64,000 nucleotides of DNA, from positions 1-64,000 of the forward strand of contig JAZRTY010000043.1 of assembly GCA_045652245.1 (NCBI GenBank), written 5' to 3'. Numbering within the stretch: position 1 is the first letter of the stretch; every line of letters begins with the position of its first letter. The DNA is from SIG622 sp045652245 (GTDB taxonomy: Bacteria; Bacillota; Clostridia; Oscillospirales; CAG-382). Shown one piece after another: positions 31,427 through 38,488 of the stretch. The translations under genes were made by a program, and so were the position numbers. A model generated the notes under the pieces. It was not told where the DNA came from. It saw nothing but the letters and a program-made list of their open reading frames with translations, and did no database searches.

Positions 31427-33895
31427 CTATCTTTCAATAAGTCCATACTTAATTTTTATTCTCTCAAGCTTTTCAATCATAGGTACTGATATAACCCAAA
31501 GGAAAAACGCCGTTGAGAGTGCGTGTATCATATCAAAGGATAAACCCAGAAGATATGCTGAAATTATCATTTCGCCCGTAATTACATTCTGCGACATAAT
31601 AACCGAGGCAGGATTCATAATACCACCGTAGAGAACGAGAGTTGCAGAAAATCCGAAAATACAAAGTGATATTCTGTTTTGCCTGAGCAAGCCCTTTTTG
31701 AAAAGTATTCCCGCAACAAAGCCGATAATACCGAAGGCGAACATCTGCCAGGGAGTCCACGGGCCCTGCCCTGCAAAGAAATTTGAAACGAAGCCCGTCA
31801 GAGCGCCAACCAAAAATCCTGTTTCTCCACCAAAGCACACACCTGCAATAATCACAAGTGCAATAACGGGTTTAAACTGCGGAAGCATAAAGAACGCCGC
31901 CCTGCCTGCTACTGCAATAGCACACAAAACGCTTATTATTATAAGCTCCCTTGCTTTCGGTTTCCGGCTTTCAAACACCATACAAAACGGCAGCATTGCT
32001 TCAAGAATAATAAGAAGACTTATGATGTAATACTTCCTGTCATCAAAAAAATGTATTCCCGTATATATTGTAAACGGAATTGCAAAAAGTATCAGAAGAA
32101 CACAGGCAAGGGTACGCTTTGAAAGCTTTTTGTCTGTTTTTGGTATTTGCACAACTTCAACATCTGATTTTCTGCTTTGGATTTCGGTTTTATGTAATTC
32201 AATTTTGCGTTTCTTTTTTTCCTTCTTTGGCAGATTTCCACCGCAGGCAAGGATTATATCCTGCGCAAGAACGGCATCCGGAAGTGTTGTTCTTGCCATA
32301 CGGTTTGCGCTTGTTGTATAGAAATTCTTACCACAGAAAAATTCTCTCGGTTTTGCACACGAGGTAATGCTTCCGTCAAAAACAAGTGCACATCTGTCAG
32401 CATATTCTGCACAGAACTCTATATCGTGAGACACCATGAGAATTGTGACACCGTCTGCTTTAAGGCGCGCAAGAATATCTGCGAATTCTTCCTTGAAATT
32501 TGCGTCAAGTCCTTTTGTAGGCTCGTCAAGCAGCAGGATTTCAGGCTCTGCAAGGAGTACCTTTGCAAGAGCCGCCCTTTGCTGTTCACCCCCGGACAAG
32601 TCGTAAGGATGAAAGTGCAGAAGATTATCTATTTTGCACAGTACCGAAATATTCTGTACCTTTTGTTCCTTTTCTTCCATTGTCAGCTTCTTTTCAGACA
32701 AGGCTTCCAAAAGATCAAGATACACTGTTTTCTTTGCAAATACACTCTGTGGGTTTTGTGGAAGACAGGCAAGAAGTCCATCATACAGACCTTTGATTTT
32801 TGCAACATTTTGTCCCTTTATCAGTACCTTCCCCCTGTGTGGCGTATTAAGTCCCGACACAAGTGAAAGTACCGTTGTTTTTCCTGTGCCGTTACCACCG
32901 ACAAGACAGAAAAGCTCACCTTTTTTTATTTCAACATCAAATCCGCGTATTACATCCGGCAAAGCCTTTTCATATCGGAAGTACGCATCCTTAATTTCAA
33001 TTACTGTTTCGGTTTCCGGAATTTTACTGTCACATTTTGGTACAAGTCCGGGGTTTACAGTATTTGTTTTTGCGTATTCCTCAAGCCAGGCTCTGCCATC
33101 ACGGACAGTCACGGGGCACTCAAGACGGTTTTCCACCGCTGCATAAACTCTCATCGGTGTCGGAAGTGCTTTATACATATCTTGATTTTGCGTTTTCAGT
33201 ATTTCGCCGACCTCTTGCACTTTACCGTCTGCAATTATTCTTCCTTCATCCATAACAATTATCCTGTCGGAGATTGCAAAGGCTTCTTCAAGACGATGCT
33301 CCGAAAGAATAACCGTCACGCCAAGCTCACGGTTTATCTTTTCAAGAGTTTTCAGAAATTCAGCTGCTGAAATCGGGTCAAGCTGACTTGTCGGCTCGTC
33401 AAGCAGCAGAACCTTCGGCTGCATTACCATAACCGACGCCAAATTCAAAAGCTGTTTTTGCCCCCCCGAAAGCTCGCTTACCTTTTTATAAAACCAGTTC
33501 TGAATACCGAAAAAGGATGCCATTTCCGATACTCTTATTCTGATATCGGGAGTGGAATATCCAAGGCTTTCAAGACCGAATGCAAGCTCGTGCCATACCT
33601 TATCGGTTACAATCCCGTTATCGGGATTTTGCATCACAAAGCCTATTTCCGACGCTTGCTTTATGCTGTCTGCTTCCTGCAAGTTCCCGCCCTCGAAATA
33701 TATTTCACCACATACCTTTCCGAAAGGTGCAACAGAAGGTTTGAGAAGTCTTAAAAGTGTAGTTTTACCACAGCCGGATTTTCCGCAAAGGGTTATAAAT
33801 TCACCACATTTTACAGACAGATTTATATTATCAAGAGCTTTAGGCGTTCTGCAGGGATATGTAAAGCTCAGATTTTCAACTTTTAAAATTTCCAT
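31427..33895 (-). CDS. ECF transporter: two ATPase domains fused to an S-component
   Basis: One 822-residue chain combines three parts usually on separate genes. Residues 1-245 are the first ABC ATPase (Walker A GKSGCGKTTLL, signature LSGGQ, Walker B VLLLDEPTSQLDP). About 290-515 is the second ATPase (GGNGTGKTTVL, LSGGEQQ, ILLLDEPTKGLD). A Lys-rich linker near 560 leads to about six transmembrane helices (590-822), which look like an ECF substrate-binding S-component of the type using PWTPWQMFAFGIIGF. Together with the EcfT gene that overlaps its start by 13 bp it forms a complete, probably dedicated importer. The substrate, perhaps a vitamin or nucleobase-like molecule, is unknown. Confidence 0.88.
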   Translation of the reverse strand: MEILKVENLSFTYPCRTPKALDNINLSVKCGEFITLCGKSGCGKTTLLRLLKPSVAPFGKVCGEIYFEGGNLQEADSIKQASEIGFVMQNPDNGIVTDKVWHELAFGLESLGYSTPDIRIRVSEMASFFGIQNWFYKKVSELSGGQKQLLNLASVMVMQPKVLLLDEPTSQLDPISAAEFLKTLEKINRELGVTVILSEHRLEEAFAISDRIIVMDEGRIIADGKVQEVGEILKTQNQDMYKALPTPMRVYAAVENRLECPVTVRDGRAWLEEYAKTNTVNPGLVPKCDSKIPETETVIEIKDAYFRYEKALPDVIRGFDVEIKKGELFCLVGGNGTGKTTVLSLVSGLNTPHRGKVLIKGQNVAKIKGLYDGLLACLPQNPQSVFAKKTVYLDLLEALSEKKLTMEEKEQKVQNISVLCKIDNLLHFHPYDLSGGEQQRAALAKVLLAEPEILLLDEPTKGLDANFKEEFADILARLKADGVTILMVSHDIEFCAEYADRCALVFDGSITSCAKPREFFCGKNFYTTSANRMARTTLPDAVLAQDIILACGGNLPKKEKKKRKIELHKTEIQSRKSDVEVVQIPKTDKKLSKRTLACVLLILFAIPFTIYTGIHFFDDRKYYIISLLIILEAMLPFCMVFESRKPKARELIIISVLCAIAVAGRAAFFMLPQFKPVIALVIIAGVCFGGETGFLVGALTGFVSNFFAGQGPWTPWQMFAFGIIGFVAGILFKKGLLRQNRISLCIFGFSATLVLYGGIMNPASVIMSQNVITGEMIISAYLLGLSFDMIHALSTAFFLWVISVPMIEKLERIKIKYGLIER

Positions 33896-34755
33896 TTTCT
33901 CACCCCCAAAAGCTCAATAATGACCGGAAAAGCACAAAGAAGCAGATACGAAGCAAATACGCTTATTCCGAAGAAGGAAAGTTCTGCTCCCTTCACAGAC
34001 GGGAAATATCGAAAATACATTCCACCCATTAAATTTCCGACAAGTGTATATATAGCTAAAATCAAAATGCAAATAAACGCTGCGGCATCTCTTTTGTCAA
34101 ATCTGAATATCGAAAACGCCGTTCTGCCGGGGATGCCGTAGCCACGCGATTTCATACTGTCTGCCGTTTCAATGGCATTTTCAAGCGACCAGGTCGTCAT
34201 AATTGACAGAATACCAAGTCCGTACTTTGCACGTTTTATAATGCTTCCGTGATTTATATCCCGGCCCATACACCGTTGGGCATTCGCCACAACCCGAAGC
34301 TGTGCCGTAAATCTCGGAACAAACCGAAGTATCATAGAAATAACAAGCGACAGCGCAGGAATAATTTTCCCGAAAAGATATATGAATTTATCACTTGTCA
34401 TAACCTCATTATAGCAGGAGAAATGACATATAACACTCACTATCATGACAGCGGCGCAAAATCCGTAAATTATCGATTCGAGTGTAAGTGGATTTCCGTT
34501 TGGCAGGTAATTTATGATAGTAACTCCCTCGTGATTGAAGGCAGGATTTATCAGTGCCATAAAAAGCAGCATCGGAAGCATATATAAAAGGTTTGTTTTT
34601 ATTGCTTTTCTGCCTTTGAGGATTACAGAATATATAAAGCCGCTCAAAAGTGATATTATAAGGCATACCGGGTGCATAAAAAAGCAGGAAAAGCCGATTA
34701 CAGATACGAAATATGTAAAATTCACAATCGGGTGATAAGTTTTAAATTCATTCAT
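33883..34755 (-). CDS. ECF transporter T-component (EcfT)
   Basis: A 290-residue membrane scaffold that couples ATPases to the S-component. It has five to six hydrophobic segments. The coupling region contains RFVPRFTAQLRVVANAQRCMGRD, and the characteristic Ala-Arg-Gly type motif appears as ADSMKSRGYGIPGRT, contacting the ATPase grooves. I set the start at ATG 34755 (MNEFKTYHPIVNF), where the family similarity begins; AAGGAG lies 12 bases upstream. Two alternative starts extend it by 4 or 8 residues. It overlaps the fused ATPase/S gene by 13 bp. Confidence 0.87.
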   Translation of the reverse strand: MNEFKTYHPIVNFTYFVSVIGFSCFFMHPVCLIISLLSGFIYSVILKGRKAIKTNLLYMLPMLLFMALINPAFNHEGVTIINYLPNGNPLTLESIIYGFCAAVMIVSVICHFSCYNEVMTSDKFIYLFGKIIPALSLVISMILRFVPRFTAQLRVVANAQRCMGRDINHGSIIKRAKYGLGILSIMTTWSLENAIETADSMKSRGYGIPGRTAFSIFRFDKRDAAAFICILILAIYTLVGNLMGGMYFRYFPSVKGAELSFFGISVFASYLLLCAFPVIIELLGVRKWKF

Positions 34756-34820
34756 CTTAAAATCCATCTCCTTTTTCACTTCCTTTCTGCCTTGTTACTG
34801 TATTTCCCGTCACAGGTGAT

Positions 34821-34854
34821 AAAAAGCTGCGGCAACCCCGGAGATTACCGCAGC
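34821..34854 (-). terminator. Terminator after rhaM
   Basis: On the minus strand GCTGCGG and AATC pair with GGTT and CCGCAGC, followed by TTTTT; it separates rhaM from the ECF operon. Confidence 0.82.
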
Positions 34855-34893
34855 AGGATATATCATTTTTACCGTATTGCTCTGCCTGCAGTT

Positions 34894-35208
34894 TTATTGA
34901 AGCTCAAAAACCTGTGTAAGCAACGGCTGTGCTCCGGTTTTGGGGTCCTTTTCCATTATCAGAATATCCTTCATGTATTCGTCCCATTTTTTTACAACCT
35001 CACTTTCACTCTGAACCTTTGAGGCGTGCTCTATGCTGTCGCACTCGTAATAGCCGAACATTTCGTTCCCTACATTCCAGATTGAGTAGTTGCGTATTCC
35101 TGCATCTTTCAGAACTTTTACCATTTCAGGCCAGATTTCATTGTGACGTTTTACATATTCCTCAAGGGCACCTTCCTTTATAAGGCCCTTCCATGCGTAT
35201 TTTTCCAT
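34894..35208 (-). CDS. rhaM: L-rhamnose mutarotase
   Basis: Interconverts alpha and beta anomers of L-rhamnose. The 104-residue dimeric alpha-beta barrel is recognisable by YAWKGLIKEGALEEYVKRHNEIWPEM (catalytic His22 in KRHNEIW), YSIWNVGNEMFGYYE and the family C-terminal part with a conserved Trp (KKWDEYM). It follows an AraC-type regulator gene by 38 bp on the same strand and is probably co-transcribed. With the divergent lactaldehyde-reductase-like gene this suggests rhamnose or another deoxysugar as inducer. The core rhaA/rhaB/rhaD genes are not in the window. Confidence 0.92.
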   Translation of the reverse strand: MEKYAWKGLIKEGALEEYVKRHNEIWPEMVKVLKDAGIRNYSIWNVGNEMFGYYECDSIEHASKVQSESEVVKKWDEYMKDILIMEKDPKTGAQPLLTQVFELQ

Positions 35209-35246
35209 TTCTTTTCTCCTGTTATTTCATTATTTATCTTATTAGA

Positions 35247-36110
35247 TTATTTGTCTTGTTTATTCAGATATTTATTCATATGCGAGGTGTCGAAGAAGCC
35301 ACACTTATGTGCAATTTCAGTTTTTGACATTTCCCCTTTTTCAAGCAGCATCTGTGCCATAGCTATTCTGCAATGCAATACATACTGAAGAGGTGTCATT
35401 TTTACTATTCTCTTGAAATGTCTGTGAAGTGTCGTTCTTGACATATTGGTAATCTGCATAAGGTCATCTATCTGGATATTGGCATCAAGATGATTCTGGA
35501 TATATTCAAGTATTGGAAGTATATCGTAGCTGTCTGTATTTACCGTTTCCTCGTCATCTTCTCCAAGACTTATATGATAACACATATCGGCAATGAATTT
35601 CATTACAAGTATCGTTCTGTAATGTGCGTAATCATCACCCAGCTCCTCAAGCTGGATTATCCTTGCAACTTCCGTTTTTACCTTTGCAAGCTTTTCCTGC
35701 TTCAGATGCAAAAAAAGCCTTTCATCATAAATCTGACGCAGATACGGTTCTACTTTAAACAGAGTTGAATATCCGGGAACACTCTGTAAATCACTTATAT
35801 ATTTCTCAATAAATTCATTTTTTAAGCTGATATGACACACATTCAGCTCCTTGTCACAATAATAACCGTGCAGAACCTTCGGTGGGATTACAAACACCTC
35901 ACCCGAAACCAGAGGAATCGCAATACTGCCGATATAGTGACAGCCCGTACCACTCAAAACGATATTCAATTCATAAAAATCGTGGGAGTGCATTCCCACA
36001 TTGCAGTTTTTGTGTATAGATACAGAGGTCAGATCGTTGCCTCTGTTTTCGAACTGCTCCTTCTCGCCATAAAACGGCACAGAATACAATGGTAACTTTT
36101 CAGGATACAT
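35247..36110 (-). CDS. AraC-family regulator with cupin sensor
   Basis: A 287-residue activator. The N-terminal cupin (about 20-110; VGMHSHDFYELNIVLSGTGCHYI and LVSGEVFVIPPKVLHGY) is of the RhaS/RhaR/AraC sugar-sensor kind. The C-terminal AraC DNA-binding domain (about 190-287) contains IQIDDLMQITNMSRTTLHRHFKRIVKMTPLQYVL and HKCGFFDTSHMNKYLNK. The start at ATG 36110 has AGAGGTG upstream; the longer form lies in the leader. It is transcribed with rhaM and divergently from the alcohol dehydrogenase-glycyl radical enzyme operon across a 157-bp gap, so it most likely controls both directions in response to a deoxysugar. Confidence 0.9.
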   Translation of the reverse strand: MYPEKLPLYSVPFYGEKEQFENRGNDLTSVSIHKNCNVGMHSHDFYELNIVLSGTGCHYIGSIAIPLVSGEVFVIPPKVLHGYYCDKELNVCHISLKNEFIEKYISDLQSVPGYSTLFKVEPYLRQIYDERLFLHLKQEKLAKVKTEVARIIQLEELGDDYAHYRTILVMKFIADMCYHISLGEDDEETVNTDSYDILPILEYIQNHLDANIQIDDLMQITNMSRTTLHRHFKRIVKMTPLQYVLHCRIAMAQMLLEKGEMSKTEIAHKCGFFDTSHMNKYLNKQDK

Positions 36111-36165
36111 ATTTACACCTCTTTGCAAAAATGGCACAATTTTACCAAAAAAATAACACTATTTT

Positions 36166-36202
36166 ACTTGTATTATAACATCGAATGTGATATAATACAA
36201 GT
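36166..36202. promoter_or_regulatory. Perfectly symmetric bidirectional promoter
   Basis: ACTTGTATTATA (36166-36177) and TATAATACAAGT (36191-36202) form a perfect 12-bp inverted repeat with a 13-nt centre. Each strand reads TTGTAT, 17-nt spacer, TATAAT. The plus promoter (-35 36168-36173, -10 36191-36196) serves the dehydrogenase operon. The minus promoter (-35 36200-36195, -10 36177-36172) serves the regulator. Each -35 overlaps the other -10. Confidence 0.85.
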
Positions 36203-36267
36203 ATAAAATGTGAATATTTTTCAGAAATTCGCATTTAAAAAACATTTTTATAAAGGAGAAAAGCAAA

Positions 36268-37431
36268 ATGATTAATTTCTTTTTACCAACAAGACTCATT
36301 ATTGGCGAAGGCGCACTTGACAAACTTTCAGAACAGAAGCTTTGTGGAGACAAGGCAATTATTGTTACATACGGAGATTATGTAAAGCAGCTCGGCTATC
36401 TTGACAGAACTATTGAACAGCTCAAGAAAGCAGGAGTTGAAAGCGTAGTTTACGACGGAGTAACTCCCAACCCCACAAAAGACGAAGTACACGAAGGTGC
36501 TGCAATGGCAAGACAGTTCGGTGCAAAGTTCGTAGTAGGACTTGGCGGCGGTAGTGCTATTGACACAGCTAAGGCAGTTGCTATTATGTCAACAAACGAA
36601 GGTGACTTCTGGGATTACGTTCCCGGTGGTACAGGACTTGGCAAAGAATTCCCGAACGATCCCCTTCCTGTTATTGCAATCACAACTACTGCAGGTACAG
36701 GTACAGAAGCTGACCCGTGGATGGTTATTACAAAGACAGAAACAAACGAAAAAATCGGTTCAGGTAACGACAGAACATACCCCTACCTTGCAATCGTTGA
36801 CCCTGCACTTATGGTTACAGTTCCCCCGAGACTTACAGCTTTTCAGGGCTTTGATGCGCTCTTCCATTCAACAGAAGGCTATCTTAACAAGAACGCAAAT
36901 GACCTGAGCGACATTTTTGCTCTTAAGGCAATTGAGCTTGTAGGTAAGAGCCTTGTTAATGCAGTTAAGAACGGTAAGGATATGCAGGCTCGTACAGATA
37001 TTGCTCTTGCTAATACTCTTTCAGGTATCAATGAACACGCTGCAGGCACTATTTCTGCACACAGTCTCGCACACGCAATGAGCGCAGTTCACTCAAATAT
37101 GGAACACGGTGCTTCTCTTGTTGCAACAAGTATTGCTTATTACACAATGCTTGCACAGTCAGGACAGTGCGACGAAAAGATGATTAAAATGGCAAAGCTT
37201 ATCGGCAAGCCTGATGCCAAGAGTGCATCTGACTTTGTTGATGCTCTTGCAGCTCTTATTTCTGCTTGTGGCGTTGATGATGTTAAGCTCAGCGACTATG
37301 GCTTCAAGTACGAAGAACTTGAAATGGTAGCAAAGCACGCAAGATATGTACAGGGTGGTCTTTACTTCGTTGACCCGATCACTGTTACAGACGAGGCTAT
37401 GCTTGAAGTTCTTCAGAAGTCTTACAAGTAA
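36268..37431 (+). CDS. Iron-dependent alcohol dehydrogenase (FucO/1,3-propanediol dehydrogenase type)
   Basis: A 387-residue group III alcohol dehydrogenase. The NAD-binding half shows VVGLGGGSAIDTAKAVA and ITTTAGTGTEA. The metal site lies in the C-terminal half: an Asp in FQGFDALFH with FHSTEGY, then the family histidines in SAHSLAHAMSAVHSNMEHG. Relatives reduce L-lactaldehyde to 1,2-propanediol or related aldehydes. First gene of an operon with a beta-propeller protein and a glycyl radical enzyme, behind the symmetric promoter. An excellent RBS (AAAGGAG) precedes the ATG. The likely role is disposal of reducing power on an aldehyde from deoxysugar breakdown or from the radical enzyme. Confidence 0.9.
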   Translation: MINFFLPTRLIIGEGALDKLSEQKLCGDKAIIVTYGDYVKQLGYLDRTIEQLKKAGVESVVYDGVTPNPTKDEVHEGAAMARQFGAKFVVGLGGGSAIDTAKAVAIMSTNEGDFWDYVPGGTGLGKEFPNDPLPVIAITTTAGTGTEADPWMVITKTETNEKIGSGNDRTYPYLAIVDPALMVTVPPRLTAFQGFDALFHSTEGYLNKNANDLSDIFALKAIELVGKSLVNAVKNGKDMQARTDIALANTLSGINEHAAGTISAHSLAHAMSAVHSNMEHGASLVATSIAYYTMLAQSGQCDEKMIKMAKLIGKPDAKSASDFVDALAALISACGVDDVKLSDYGFKYEELEMVAKHARYVQGGLYFVDPITVTDEAMLEVLQKSYK

Positions 37432-37465
37432 TATAAAGTTTTAACACACTGAAAAGGAAAAAATT

Positions 37466-38461
37466 ATGTCTAATAAAATTCACTTCGAACCACTCCGTCC
37501 CGAAAGATCTGCCGGAGTAAAGAGCAAGTACGAATTCACACACGGTACAGACTCTGTTTGTGTTTACGATATTGAAACTCTTGATTTTATAAAGGAAATA
37601 CCGGTAGGTCCGCATCCTGACTGTCACGCAACAAGCGTTGACGGAAAGTTCTTATATATTGCTTGTCACGACGGTCTTTACTGTATTTCACAGGAAACCC
37701 TTGAAGTAGCAAAGATTTTTAAAGCAGAATGGCTGTATGCTACAAACGTGTTGCCTGACGGAAATACGCTTTTTGCTCACGACCAGGCAGGTGGTGTTGT
37801 AATCCTCAAGGACATTACCGATATGGATAAAATCCACATCCACAAGCGTATTCAGGTTATCCCTAATGGAAAGTACAGATGCGAAATCGGTGGCAAGGGT
37901 AACTTTACTGCAGACGGAAGATATTACATCTGTGCAAGTTGGCTTCAGTCTGTAATTTATCGTTTTGATTTGGAAAACGATTTCAGCTTTGAAACCTTTG
38001 TTCCGTTCAACGCAGACCTGAAATGCAGTGATGACTTAGTCCTCAACGCAGACCGTACAAAGGCATATACTGCTTGCTGGAGAAAAGACGTAAATTCACA
38101 CGTTGCAGTTATTGATATGGCAAAACAAGAGGTTATAAAGCTTATCCCGACAGGACATGGCAACTGTGGTCTTACAATGACAGGCGACGAGCGTTATGTT
38201 ATCGGCTCGAATGACGGTGATGATACAATTTCTGTTATTGACACCCATACAGACGAGGTTGTTCGTACACTTTCAGCCCACGAAGGTTTTGAAAAGCTCG
38301 GAATTACAGGTTATATTCAGGGCATTTCAGCAGGAACAGACGATTCAATCTATGTTTACGGCTGTTCAGGAAACGGTGCGCTTGTAAGATTCTCGGATAT
38401 TCTGGGAGATGCAAAGGTAGATATTTCATATCCCGGTGGTAAATATTCGGGAAAGGCATAA
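37466..38461 (+). CDS. Cytosolic YVTN-type beta-propeller protein
   Basis: A 331-residue protein built of repeated beta-blades (VCVYDIETLDFIKEIPVG, HVAVIDMAKQEVIKLIPTG, TISVIDTHTDEVVRTL), the YVTN/YncE pattern related to lactonases. It has no signal peptide, unlike most YVTN proteins. Blades contain conserved DG turns (GDERYVIGSNDGDDTISV). I cannot name its reaction. It sits between an iron alcohol dehydrogenase (34 bp) and a glycyl radical enzyme (27 bp) in one operon, so it may be a lactonase or a substrate-handling partner of that pathway. Confidence 0.75.
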   Translation: MSNKIHFEPLRPERSAGVKSKYEFTHGTDSVCVYDIETLDFIKEIPVGPHPDCHATSVDGKFLYIACHDGLYCISQETLEVAKIFKAEWLYATNVLPDGNTLFAHDQAGGVVILKDITDMDKIHIHKRIQVIPNGKYRCEIGGKGNFTADGRYYICASWLQSVIYRFDLENDFSFETFVPFNADLKCSDDLVLNADRTKAYTACWRKDVNSHVAVIDMAKQEVIKLIPTGHGNCGLTMTGDERYVIGSNDGDDTISVIDTHTDEVVRTLSAHEGFEKLGITGYIQGISAGTDDSIYVYGCSGNGALVRFSDILGDAKVDISYPGGKYSGKA

Positions 38462-38488
38462 TTATACACAGTTTATCAGGAGGTATTT

